Position numbers and translations under genes: made by a program. A stretch of DNA of 64,000 nt, taken from NCBI RefSeq assembly GCF_020921035.1, contig NC_063150.1, forward strand, positions 32,473,826 through 32,537,825, read 5' to 3'. This document shows, one piece after another, positions 1 to 11,461 of this stretch (its first letter is position 1; each line of letters starts with the position of its first letter). Source of the DNA: Rhodamnia argentea (lineage: Eukaryota; Streptophyta; Magnoliopsida; Myrtales; Myrtaceae). The notes beneath the pieces are model-generated. The model was not told the origin of the DNA and searched no databases. It saw only the letters and a list, made by a program, of their open reading frames with translations.

Positions 1-430
1 ACCTTTGCCCCTGCAGAGGCAGATCCAGGAAGGAGTTAGACCTCCCACAGGGTCTTGAGACGCAAGAATAGCCGATTTTGAGAAGTGGGTGCAAAGAGAG
101 AGTGGGAGGAAGAACGAGAGGGGCGGGGGAGGACGGGCGAGTTGAGACAAAATTGAAAGCGAAACAGGGGAGAGTTCTAGCAGCGAGGGCTTAGGGAGGC
201 ACGTGATGTCTCTCAGTTTTTCAGTAGAGAGAGAGAGAGAGAGAGGGGCTTCGTCTTTGCTTTTGCTGTGTCTTGTCAGAACTTTGGAAGACTAAAGTCC
301 CAGCCTTTCTGGGTCAAAAAGACAACAAAAAAAAAACAAAACAAAACAAAACATCGACTCATCTGTGCCTAAAATTCGATTGACTTTTGAATCACGACAG
401 CTAATTCACAATCAAGATCACGTTACAACT
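1..430. other. GA/CT-rich leader-like sequence, no gene assigned
   Basis: This stretch is purine-rich and contains a GA run at 226-245. It could be the 5' leader of a gene on either strand. Read on the minus strand it looks like a CT-rich leader that would reach a possible GT splice donor at the very left edge. No protein was recognised. The direction is unresolved. Confidence 0.25.
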
Positions 431-1250
431 GAAGAATGACACCTCAAATGATGATGATAAAAGGCCTGCTGCATCAAATGTTCTTTTTCTTTCTTTCCAC
501 CATCAAGAACTTCAAACTTCGCCGCTTTCAAAACGACGGCAGATCTTTGAACCGAAGCAGCGCGCCATTATGCTCGACCCTATCGTGCAGTTCACGGTTC
601 GACCCTGCCAAAATGTTCTTTAATTTGAAAAAACCAAAGGGTCTGACAAAGACAGCTCAATTAATGCCCAAAGCTGGAGACTTTCTGAAAGGATTGAAGA
701 AAGTGCGCGACTGCAAGATGATTTGCTCCATTACGAGAGAAAGGACCTTGGTACAGAAAAAGAAAAAGCCTGCTTGACATTTGAATTAAAGGGAGTTTTT
801 TGTCACTATATCAATCAATTTTCTGTAATCAGAGATTATAGGCTGTAGATGAGTAGATGAACTCGAGTAGGATCCAAGCAATGTAATATTGAAATACAAA
901 AGCTGGAAACTTTTTTCGAGTTCTTTTCCTAAGTGTGCCTCTTAAGCTTCTAACCAGCATTTGCTGCTGAGATTTGTTATCATCTAATGAATGCATCATT
1001 GATTACACCAGCTTGTTCATCAACACACCCTTCGGAAGGAAGAGCTGCCTCTTGTTTGGTACCCACCAGATTTAATTCATTGTTTACCAACTTCGGCCGA
1101 TTATTCCAATGCCTACCCACCCTCATAATTGCTCCATGGAAAAATGCCCCGTCGAAGGACCTTTCGGCTCGCGTTGGAATCAAATTACTTCGGATGCGAG
1201 AAGCTCCGTCGTTTTGAGGCGTCGTGGCCATCCTCAAACGAAGAGACCAG

Positions 1251-1376
1251 CATTCATTTGGGTACGATATCAAAGATGAACCGAACGATGCTTTGAGTAC
1301 CGAATTGAATCAAATTCTAGAATACCCAAATGGCTTGAGCTCCATGATACTTGATTCGTTCGACTTGCTAGCATGA
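1251..1376 (+). other. Coding-like segment, unidentified
   Basis: After a possible acceptor (CCAG at 1247-1250) an open frame of 41 residues runs to TGA at 1374-1376. Its composition is protein-like: it is acidic, then ends in hydrophobic residues (SSMILDSFDLLA). Stretches just upstream also look coding, but in changing frames. It may be the last exon of a gene or a decayed fragment. The family was not recognised. Confidence 0.2.
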
Positions 1377-1744
1377 TCAAGCAGCTAACTCATTTACGTA
1401 CATGTGAGAATAAACACGTGAAATGCCATGTTATCTGTTGATTTTGTAGCTGTGTGAACTTGATGTCCAGTTCGAAATTCCAATTTATGCCAGGCAGCAC
1501 CAATGCTTATACATTTTTTATCATTAATTATTAAGTTTAAACCTAAGTAAAATCCTTAAACTGCTTGGTCTGAACTTTGGAACGCTAAATTCGGGGAGAT
1601 TCCCTGGGATGAATGGAAGAAAAATATTTTCTCTTAACTTAGGGGGCCGATGGTGGGTCGGGTCGAGTTGAATTTAAGCATATCAAAATTGCCCTCGTCA
1701 TATTGAGTCACAAGTGTCGTGCCTTAATTTTTCCGGACAAATTA

Positions 1745-2588
1745 GGGATATGTTGACTATAAGTTCTAAAACTTATCATAAAAGTGCAATCGAGCCATAA
1801 AACTTGTCAAAAGTACAATCAAGTCCTAAAACTTGTCAAATTAATGCAATTGAGTCCTTCCATTAACTTCGTCCATTTGGCTAACAAAAAATGCCGATGT
1901 TGCTTTTTCTAATACATTTTCTCTCCTATGTAGTGATAATGTGACTAAAACAGTCATTTTAATCCAAATCTGATTTTTAATTTAATGTTTTATTTAAATT
2001 AAAAATAAGGTAAAATTAAAAACAAGATCACATCCAATGACGAGGGCCGCTTCCGGTAAGGGCCGGTGATGGTGGGGAAGTAGCCGCCGGCGACCGGGGC
2101 CAATGACCCTCGCAAACCAATAGCGAGGCCGATGATGTAAGGGTCATCAACCCATGGCTAAGGCCCGGTGACCCCCGCCAACCCTTCACCCACCATCACC
2201 GACCATTCCAAAGTGGTGGAGGGGCGACGGCGAAGAGGCTACCTTGCTGTTGGTTCTATCTTGGTTCTATTTTCTTTTCTTTTTTCTTTATTAGATTTAC
2301 CTTACTTTTAAATTAATTTAATTTAATTTAAATAAAAAATAAAAATAAAAATCAGATTCTGATCAAAATGATGTTGTTTTAGACACGTCGCCGCCACATA
2401 GGAGAGAGAATATAAATATATATAAAAGTCATGTCAGCATTTTTCGTTAGTAAAATTTGACGGAGTTAACGGAATGATTCGATTGTACCAATTTGATAAG
2501 TTTTAGGACTCGATTACATTTTTTGCAAGTTCTATGACTTAATTGCAATTTCATCATAAAATTTTATGACTTTTAGTGAACATATCCT
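1745..2588. mobile_element. Non-autonomous Mutator-like TIR element (844 bp)
   Basis: The two ends are inverted copies of each other. The left end starts GGGATATGTTGACTATAAG and the right end, read on the other strand, starts AGGATATGTTCACTAAAAG. Similarity continues inward for about 150 bp with the phrase CCTAAAACTTGTCAAA. The element is flanked by a perfect 9-bp duplication, GACAAATTA, at 1736-1744 and 2589-2597. A 9-bp duplication is typical of Mutator-like elements. The centre (about 2035-2240) is GC-rich and has no transposase frame. Related copies lie at 39129-39677 and 51432-53070. Confidence 0.85.
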
Positions 2589-2780
2589 GACAAATTATGT
2601 TTGGATTGAAGCACGAGTCAATACAACTCATCTCGTCTTAATCGTACTATGATACAATCGAACCTTCCAAGTGAATGGATGTAATTCTCATCCTGTGTTC
2701 TCTCGTTTGGACTAAGGTCCATGACTTATTAATTGCCACTGCGGAATTTGGAGACATTGCACATGACTCGCGAAATCCAA

Positions 2781-3248
2781 GGGAATATTGTCCAAAAAAT
2801 CATAAATTTATTGTACATTAATCAATTCAGCCCTTATCTTCTTAATTTGACCAACTTAATCCCGACTCTTTGACAATTTTTCGAGATGATCCTTCCTACA
2901 TATTTAGAGTGCAAATTGCTAACACGACCGATTTTTGCAATTTTCTCAAACTTTCTCTTCTTTTATTTTTGTATTTCTTCTTTTTTTCCTATTTTCCTCT
3001 GCCGGTCATCATCGAGAAAAAAATAAGAAACGGGAAGAAAACTCGAAAATAAAAATAAAAATATACATGACACTGATGGTGCCACATAGGACGGCTAGCG
3101 TCCACGTGGATAATTTCCAGTTAAAATTGACCAAAAAGAATATATTGAAAAATTGTCAAAATGTTTAGAGCAAAATTTGTTAAATTGAAAGTTTATGACA
3201 AAATTTACAGTCATACAATAGGTTTAGAATCTTTTGGACAATTATCCG
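2781..3248. mobile_element. TIR element, 'GTCCAAAAA' family
   Basis: The left end reads GGGAATATTGTCCAAAAAATC. The right end on the opposite strand reads GGATAATTGTCCAAAAG and continues with TAAACCTATTGTA, so the ends are inverted. The core is short and pyrimidine-rich. No convincing target duplication was found. Relatives are at 18384-18655, 51110-53126 and 61775-62062, and the ends resemble those of the fucosidase-carrying elements at 23017 and 30976. Confidence 0.6.
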
Positions 3249-3249
3249 T

Positions 3250-5440
3250 GTAATCAAATGGTAATAGGCCCAGTTGACAAGGATTTTACCCAAGGCTCAC
3301 AAATCGTGTCGAAATATGAATATAATATGAGTATGGTTAACTTGAACATGACACGCTTAATAAACATGTCGAACACAACACACCTAATAAATAGAGTCGT
3401 ACTACTAGACATAACTAACGCGACTTGTCACTATGTTAGGGTTGACTAAATGACTACCAAGCATGCTACCACGTCCAATTAACTAAACAACCATCAAACA
3501 TGTCGAGGTGTCGGTTTTCAATACGACACAATACGCTGACTCGTAGACAAACATACATTGGTTTACCAATATATACGATAAGCAAATATTGTATTAACAC
3601 TTTTGAAACGATATAAGCAATTTCACTTCACATTTATCTAAAGTGGATTGTTAAAAAGGCGCTTCATCTTACGAGAGGAATTATGTTTGTATTTTTACCA
3701 TATGTTCTCTTCGGCGTAAGGTTGTTTCAACAAACTTTTGAAGATTGAAAAAAAAGTCCTAAGTAGACGTACTAAACACATTAAAATCTGTCCAATTGTG
3801 CCATGTCGAAATATTGATACATCAATTCAAACATTTCAATTCGTGTCTAAATAAATTAAACGTGCCGTACCCATTTACGGCACGAATTCATGGATGCTGA
3901 ACGCAAACCTATTTAATTACGAATCGTATCGTATTTACGAATAATGAAGAGAATTCTCCTTCGTAATTTATCCCTGTCGGGCTTCAACGAGAGAGAGAGA
4001 CCTTGACGGTTTGGACAGAGAACCACACGTAGAATCTATCTACTACTACTTTTAACGAAGAACCAGACAAAAGACATCGCCATGTTGAATTAATTCTATA
4101 ATCTCTTGTCTACGGCCATGATTTCATTTCACACGCACCGTTGGATGAGACGAGTTGGACGAGTTTCCTCTCGAAAAGTCACGTCATCCGACGGCGCACG
4201 TGAACCGGGTTCTCTATTTCTCCCAAAATAGTCATTGAGTATCTCATTTTGTATAATCCAGGCTTGCTAGTAGGGGACAATGGAAACACATTGAAGAAGA
4301 CGATATGAACGACAATGGCGGCCATCAACAACATAGGAGGGATAGGGAACACAGAGTGAATACTTATCGGGTATTTGTTTCTCGAAAAATAAGTAATTAA
4401 AAACTAAAAAAATATTTGTTTGAAAAATAATTAATAACATATATCGCTTACAAAAAATAAATAAATAAACGAGAAAAATATGTTTATCGCTTACAAATAT
4501 ATTTACCCACAAATTCTTTTCAGTAATGAAAACATTTTTTATGGGCTAATTATTTTAAACGATATAAGCACACTATATTCAGTAAAAATATTTTTAAATT
4601 CGCTCGTTTTTTTTTGTGAAACAAACGAAACTCGGTGCCTACCCTTTTTCAATTTCAACTTTAATTAAACAATTCTGTAATTAACGTCGGTAATCCACAA
4701 CCCACGAGGGTGGCACGTGAAGCCCAGGGTGAGATTGACGAATATAGCAACCTCCATTCGATAGAGGCCTCGCAAAGAGAAAGTCTAATCGTCTCCCATA
4801 CATGTCAATGTTGTGGTCATTCGTGTCAGAAGTTTCGTGATGGTTCTTAAAGCCCTTGGACCACCCCCCACCCCAACCGCTTCGAAAATGACCATTCCAT
4901 GAGGCTCGGGACATAGAGAGCTGCCTGCATATTATCATCACCGATCTTGATGGTGCATCGAGATTTAAACGGCCCTTCGAGAACTCTCCGGCCCGAGCTG
5001 GGAGGCTAGCGAGGCCGTCGGCCTACCGGGCGCGACCTCGAATCAAGGGGTCTTGTCGAAAGATGACCGGAACCGCCCCCCCTTGGCGAAGTCGAGCTCT
5101 CGTGACGTTGTGGAGACATGGGAAACTAGGTTGGGCAGTGCACGAGAATTCGGCCCGTGGATCGAGCTTGCGCGGCCCACCAAAGCGAGCCCATTGGGCC
5201 CGAACGATCCCCTAACCCTCAAGGTTTGTCCCTTCGCATTGGTTGTTGTCTGTAGTTCTCAACCGAGAGAGGGGCTTGTTCAAATTGCATGCCAAGACAG
5301 TACGCGGCGAGTTTAAGTGTTTGATGCTGATGCGTCAAATTCGAATGTCTGACCAAAATTAAGCGTTTATGTCGTGAAAACGTCGACGGCGCGCCGAGGC
5401 TCTTTTCTTGTTCTCATTGCAGGTATGATAACGAAACACT
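3250..5440. other. Intergenic, no gene supported
   Basis: The stretch is mainly AT-rich, with a GC-richer part at about 4950-5240. Open frames of 60-87 codons occur on both strands but show no recognisable domains and no splice structure that links them. Confidence 0.5.
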
Positions 5441-6130
5441 CGGGCTTCATTTGCTTTGTGGAAAATAATTTTTATGAAAATTTTTTTCTGATTTTTCAGC
5501 CTTTGGTTCGCGGAAAATAAGCTGGTTAAAAAAAAAATACAGTTTTCACCCACGGAAAAAATCTCATTTAAAAGTCAGGAAAATGTTTTCCCCTTTTGAA
5601 AAAGAGGGAAACCTTTTTCCCTGTCTTTCCTTCCCCATCTCTTTCACATATTCTTTCTTTTTAATTAATTTTTTTACTTTCTTTTTATTTTTTTTATCAA
5701 AATTTGAAAATTTTATATTTGAAAATTTTAAATTTTACTCTTTTTTTCCCTTCTCCTTTGACTAATCGCTGGCTAGGGGTTGCAACAAATGCGAGCAAGG
5801 ACAAGTGTCGTCGGCCTCGTTGATGGCGATCTCGAGGTCGTTGAGGTAGCGAGGCGAGCCTCGAGCTCGGCCTCAGATGAGGCTAGCGAGCTAAAGCCTT
5901 GTCGGCCTATTGTCGGTTGCCACGAGAACAAGAAAAGAAAAAGAAAAAGAAATTAAAATAAGAGACGAAAAAGATAAAAGAAAATAATTAAAAAATTGAT
6001 TTTTAAATAAATAAAAAAAATATTAAAAGGCCTAGATGGTGGAAATTGATTTTCTTTTACCAAACGACCGAAATTATTTTTCAGTTCGTTTTTACTTTTT
6101 AGGTTTCAGCCAAATGCTAAAAACGACCTT
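5440..6130. mobile_element. TIR-element-like repeat with GC-rich core
   Basis: The left side (CATTTGCTTTGTGGAAAATAA) and the right side (inverted, AGCATTTGGCTGAAACC) are roughly inverted and AT-rich, around a GC-rich core at about 5765-5930. The arrangement matches the other TIR elements in the window. Ends and target duplication were not defined. Confidence 0.35.
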
Positions 6131-6175
6131 ATTTTTTCGAAAAACGATTTTCTAGAAAACATTTTTTTAGAAACA

Positions 6176-6363
6176 CCGCATTTTGCGAGAAAGATCGAAG
6201 CCGTAGAGCTCGGATGTGGATAAGAGATCCTATTCTCACGTCCCCATCTCTGTATTGGCTTCTTCCGACATGCCACATTTTGCGTGAACAAATCGAAATC
6301 TTAGAGCTCGGATGTGGATAAGAGATCCTATTCTCGCATCCCCATCTCTTTATTGGCTTCTTC
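6176..6363. repeat. Tandem duplication, about 97-bp period
   Basis: Two adjacent copies (6176-6272 and 6273-about 6363) share the block GAGCTCGGATGTGGATAAG and the block ending TATTGGCTTCTTC, with scattered substitutions. This makes the overlapping minus-strand open frames here look repetitive. Confidence 0.8.
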
Positions 6364-6599
6364 TGAAGGATCGCGACTTTAAATGATCGTTCCAAGCGAA
6401 AGTGTTGAATCCATTTTTTAGTATTCGAACTTATACTAAACCATATCCGCCATTGTTCAACTCGTTCGATCGAATCCCCGTAAGTTTTCAACCTCACTTT
6501 ACCAAATGAGAGTAAGAACTTGAAGGTCATCTCCTGTAAATTATGATGGGTCGTATTGATAATTTCGATATCTCGTGTTTGGATCTTACTGCGAAAGGA

Positions 6600-6900
6600 T
6601 AACGACACAAATAATCTCCGAACTTTGATTCAACATGCAATGTGACCTCCGAACATTAAATTTATTCAATGTGGCCCTTGAACTTCAATCCAATGCTCAA
6701 TGTGCTTCTGAACTTTTAATTTATTTAATAAAATTCATTAACTTTTAGTAACTATTCAATTTAATTCTTGAATCGTGTGAAAATATTCAATTTCGTTCCT
6801 CTAAACAGTAGACGAAGGAAATTAAATATGTACAAAAAAATTTAAAGAATCTATTGAATAAATTAAAAATATAAATTTGATATTATATTTATATCACATT
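6600..6900. repeat. AT-rich dispersed repeat
   Basis: This is a run of related phrases (for example CAATGTGACCTCCGAAC and CAATGTGGCCCTTGAAC). Similar sequence occurs near 12450-12690 and 46360-46640. No coding frame is present. It is probably the remains of short TIR elements. Confidence 0.45.
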
Positions 6901-7872
6901 AATAAATTTAAAGTTCAAAAATCGTATTATGTATTAAGCCAAAAGCACGCAAATCTCGTTTACCCTGCTCTGGATGAACTGGAAACAGGGGAATCTGGTC
7001 GAGTCGGGAAGGGAGTACGTGGATGACGCAGACGGACAGAGACAGAGAGGCAGAGTGACAGCGACCCGTTTTGACAAGTGTGACGGGTGACAGTGGAAAG
7101 ACCCTCTCCCTCTCCCTCTTCCTCATTCACCTCAAATCTCAAAGACACGGACAGAGACCAGTGCGACTGCGACCCCCCTGCAGATGATAGAGATAGAGAG
7201 AGAAAGAGAGATGGGGCTTAGGGCTATTGCTCGGAGACAGGACAGCATCCCGCGAAATGCACGGGAGCTATTTCTCTGATTCCCCCCCCACCACCCGTGT
7301 TCTGTCCCCCGCACATCCAATCAATCTCCAAATCACTCACCCTTATCTCCCGCGCTCTGTTTTCCATTCCATTTTGGCTTCTATTTCACAGAAGAACAGT
7401 GAAAGAACAGAACAGAACAGAGCAAGCAAAGAAAGGACAGGGTGATGCGAGCAACCCCCTATGATCACATCCCTCATGAAGAGTTTCCTAAAGATTAGAT
7501 TAATCCCGGCATCCTCCTCTCGTGTGTTATAGCCGTCTTGTTATATTCAACCGGGTTTCCTGATGGGTTAATCGTTTTGACAGCAGGAGGCCTAGCAATG
7601 GTCACCCTCCACATCCCCCCGTCTCTCTGTTCTTGTGCGGCCATCCGCCGTCGAAACAAAGCACGAAAGAAGTGAAATCTCGTTCGGAATTTTGAGGGAA
7701 ATATAGAGCATGCCTTCAAGAACTACGTAGGCACAAACGAAAGGGAAAGACCAGGAGATTACACTTAGCATGCGGTACTTAATGAGCAGCACAAGGAATG
7801 AGTGTGCGCTCCATTCTTAAGCTTTCACATATTATGGAGTGGGGAGTGTTGGGTTAATCGGTAAAGCTATAA
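6900..7872. other. Downstream flank of the kelch gene, no gene supported
   Basis: Part of this should be the 3' untranslated region of the minus-strand kelch gene, whose stop codon is at 7873-7875. The rest (about 6950-7450) is GA/CT-rich and looks like promoter or leader sequence, but no protein was recognised. Short open frames here are low-complexity. Confidence 0.35.
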
Positions 7873-10800
7873 CTAATGACCGCTAGCCGGTCCTCCCAAT
7901 GTCAGAACCACGCCTTGAAGATCGCTCCTCTGCTTCGGCTCCTTGCCCAGCAGAGGAGAGGCTCTATCGGCCTGAAGCGGCGGCAGCCTCGCCCCTTGCA
8001 CTTGCTGAGCATGCCTCGCGGTTTCCACATGGCCCGAGTTTTGCGGCGGGCGGGCGAGGGGAATCTGAGTTGGACGAGGTGGAGGATTTTGAGTGAGAAC
8101 GGCGCTTGTGAACGTGAAGCTCGGTGCCTGAGCCATAAATATTCATAGACTAGTGAAAACTATGATGCTCAATCAGACAATCTTATAATGTGAGGTTTGG
8201 ATTCTACCATGCTTACCGGAGCAAATAAGACTCCTCTGAATATCTTTCCATTGACGCTTGCGGTCACTAAGAAGCCCGAATCAAAAGCTCCATCAACTTT
8301 TCCACGAACTTCAGCTCCAATCTGCGCAAACGAATTGACAGTAATGGCGATAGGTTCCGTCTGTAAATTATTGCAAGAGACAGTAGATCTGGCTAATTAC
8401 CATATTCTGAACAGGCGCCGAACCATTTGGTGTCTGTTCGGGTCGTGGTTCGGGTCGGCAATGCAATCCTTGTTGATAATTGGGAGCAACGTGAGCAGAC
8501 GGTTCTTGTCTAGTGATGACTTGTTGCCCCCCTAGAACAAGATCCGGCGGACTTCCGTGATTGTCAATCGTGATTGTGTTCGGGCTGCTAAGAACATTGC
8601 CATCAGGTTGGCCATCGCTGTGGATCTGATTGAAGTTCTTAAGGAAATGATATTCTTGAGATCCTCCGACTGAATTGGTGGCTTTGAAAACTTGAGTTTG
8701 CTCTTGATCGGACTGCGATGGGGACGAATGCTGAGACAGCGAGAGGGAATGCTCTTCTTGCTCTGAATCTACTTCCAAGACCCTCGAATAGGCAGTTCTT
8801 TCCCGCTTTAGGCGAAAAGCATCTGATAAACAAAATCCTTTCAAAAAGTAATCATAAATTAGCAAAAGTCGATGAGTTTTACGATATTGCACCAACCTGG
8901 ACAGAAACGAGCGGATTCCTTCGATTCGGCTCCAGCTGCCGAAATTCCTCTGCTGAAGATGTCTTTGCCATTGTAAAAGGTATCGTTCTGCACCGCAAGA
9001 AATGCTATATGAACGACGAATAAAGCAAAGATAATGTGATGTCTTAATAGTCGGCACTTTTTTCGGTAACTCACGGTGCTACCGGTTCCTCTTGGCCGTC
9101 TTCTATTCTTTTTGTTCCATTGCTCCGGCAAGATGCTACACAAAGGGTTGTTCTGATGGGATTTAGAATCTTTTTCTTCAAGCTGCAGGATCAATAGCTC
9201 ATTGAGTGGCCGCTCGTCCTCTCCACATCTGCAAATTCGGAACACTGAATAATAAGATTTCCTTTTACACGGAGCAGAGAAGAGACGGTGAAGATAAACA
9301 AGGAGGATGTGAAGAACATCGAGGGAGATTCTCACCCGCCGTAGATGGAGATGTCAGTTCCTAGAGCAACAGCTGTATGCGAGAATCTTCCCCGAGGTTG
9401 TTGGCCGTGTGCACCAAGCCTCGTCCATAGATGATTGACCATATCAAGCACCCAAATGTCATTGTAATAATGCTTGTCTCCGACCCCTCCAAGGACATAG
9501 ATCTGCATCTCATTTCAGAAGGAGCTATATCAGTTCTAATTCGCATTTGGTTGCGTTGACACTGATACATCGGCCTCAACAATGCGAGTCGGAGTACTAA
9601 GAGCATAATGCATTTTTCCTAGGATCACTTGTAGTTATGCTTACTAGATCGAGATGGGCGTGCAAGTTACCTTGGTTCCAATGCTCACGGCGCCGTGACC
9701 AGCTCTGACTCCGGGTGTAAATCCTTGAACAGTCAACTGTCAAGCAAATGAAACAAGCCTAAGCAATGTTCTTATCTACGTAAAACTCCATGACAAGCAA
9801 AGGGTTTTCTTTTACCCTTTCATACCTTGGACCAGGTCATTGTGTCCGTATCAAGTACATCGACATCGCCAAGATACCGATTGCCGCAGTCTCCACCATA
9901 CACCACTAACTTGTTTTCCATGGCAACAGCGCTGTGACTGTCCCTAGGGACAGGAATCTCGCCTTCTACCTCGGGAGACATCCACCTCATCGTCTCTAGG
10001 TCCAGAACATGCAAGTCGTTCAAGTAGTTCGCTTCGCCTTGGCCACTACCCCCGAAAATGACCATCTTATCATTCCCGACGAGCGTGGCAGAGTGGCTCT
10101 CGCGAGGGCACGGCGGTCTCCCTCTGAAGTTCGGCTGAGTCCACTCTTTGGTCCTGAGATCCAGCACGTGAAGGTCATTAACCTTTCTGGAGCCGTTCGT
10201 GCCCCCAAACACAACCATCCGGTGCCCCACAAGAACAGCACTGTGACTGTCCCTCGGGCCGGGTCCTTGGCCGGTGGTCGCGAGGGTTCTCCAAGCCATA
10301 TTGTCGAGATCAAGAACAAGCACGTCGCCGAAATGCAAACCTCCGCAGCATCCCTGAAAATGGATTGCAAACAGGAAAATTTCATTACTACTTCCAATGT
10401 AATTCCCATTTTAAACTGTTTACCAACTTTCAAAGTGTAGACAACGAAATACAGACTAACAGGAAGCAAAAGAAAGATCTACAAACAACCGGTCCGACTG
10501 CGCGGATTTACCCTGTTTGCAATTTCATTCTCTTTTGCTAATCCTTGACTCTTTCTTGTCCTCCATCCTAAATCTATGGCGCTTTAAATCATGTGAACAG
10601 TTACAGAAAAGGAAGCTTCAGTCCGAGATAGACACTCTTGCAGATACCAACTCAGATCAAAGTCATTATGGTCACACCAGGAAAAAGACGTGATCTGGAA
10701 GATTGGATTATATGGCCCTCTTGGGAGAAGAAGATAGCAGAGAATGCCATGTTCATGCAAAAGGCAGAGCTTTCTCGAACACACAAAAAGAAAGAAAGAA

Positions 10801-11332
10801 AGAAAGAAAATAGACAGAACAATATTTATAGAATTAAGGAGGAGGATGACAATCGTCGTCCTGCCTTGTAACTTCCCTCCTAAATGGAGAAAAAACAGTG
10901 CAGACCAGAAAGAGCAAAGCCAGAAATCTTCCATCATGAAGCAGAAATCAAAAGTAGCAAAGAACTAAGAAACTGCACAGAAAGCGGCCTTGTCTTTTGT
11001 CAAATATAACACACAACCCATACAAACCAAGAAGCAAATCGTTCCAGCTAAATATAATTCTCAGAGACAACACTGCATGCTGAGACCAGACAGAAAGAAC
11101 AGATTTCATGAGATAGCTGGTCTTGTATGTTAGGAGATATTCAGGGAAAATACAAGAATTAAGCCCTCCTGAAATTCAAGAAACTCTTACAGACACATAC
11201 CCCAAAAATGTAAAGATGCCCTTGAGAATAACAAGCAGTGTGTCCCCATCTCTCGGGAGGATTGAATCCCACAACCTTTGGATAGAGCCACATTGCCTTC
11301 TTCTTTGCACTCTCACCTCCTCCACACCACAT
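7873..11332 (-). CDS. Kelch-repeat (galactose oxidase-like beta-propeller) protein, 652 aa
   Basis: Nine exons join in frame (minus strand, 5' to 3'): 11332-11201, 10353-9826, 9736-9671, 9502-9336, 9228-9075, 8987-8897, 8822-8401, 8360-8217, 8127-7873. All introns are GT-AG and the total is 1959 nt. The protein starts MWCGGGESAKKK. Residues from about 25 to 320 are kelch repeats with the signatures PRDSHSAV, VVFGGTNG and LNDLHVLDL, which should form a beta-propeller for protein binding. The C-terminal half has a basic stretch, then a Ser/Gln-rich part (SLSLSQHSSPSQSDQEQ), then a conserved segment ending RGVLFAP and a Pro-rich tail. I recognise the family as the plant kelch proteins like Arabidopsis At2g36360; its biochemical role is not established. 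The ATG at 11330-11332 was chosen because it is in frame and follows a GA-rich leader; an in-frame ATG 13 codons later is an alternative. Confidence 0.88.
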
Positions 11333-11419
11333 TCTCTCTCTCTCTCTCTGACCCTTTTTCCTTTGAGCTTCCCCTTAACTCAAGGAGCGTAAGGCATTCA
11401 CATGGATGTAGAAGCAAGG

Positions 11420-11420
<1 letters not shown>

Positions 11421-11460
<40 letters not shown>

Positions 11461-11461
11461 G
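11421..11461. repeat. GA microsatellite plus poly-G, in the kelch leader/promoter
   Basis: About 15 GA units are followed by about 12 G residues. It lies about 90 bp upstream of the kelch start codon, on the leader side. A second, pyrimidine-rich CT run (11334-11349) abuts the start codon. Confidence 0.8.

Noticed and set aside
436-777. 113-codon open frame near the left edge
   Set aside because: Three neighbouring frames look equally coding-like in pieces, there is no domain signature, and the composition is Lys/Phe-rich. It was not called a gene.
980-1273. Overlapping open frames on both strands
   Set aside because: Neither matches a known family, and the coding-like signal continues in a different plus-strand frame at 1251-1376.
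2781-3248. Target duplication for this TIR element
   Set aside because: The 9-mers outside the ends (GAAATCCAA and TGTAATCAA) do not match well enough to claim one.
6908-7445. Several short frames rich in Arg/Glu or Ser/Leu
   Set aside because: They are translations of GA/CT-rich DNA and differ in frame; no splice structure links them.
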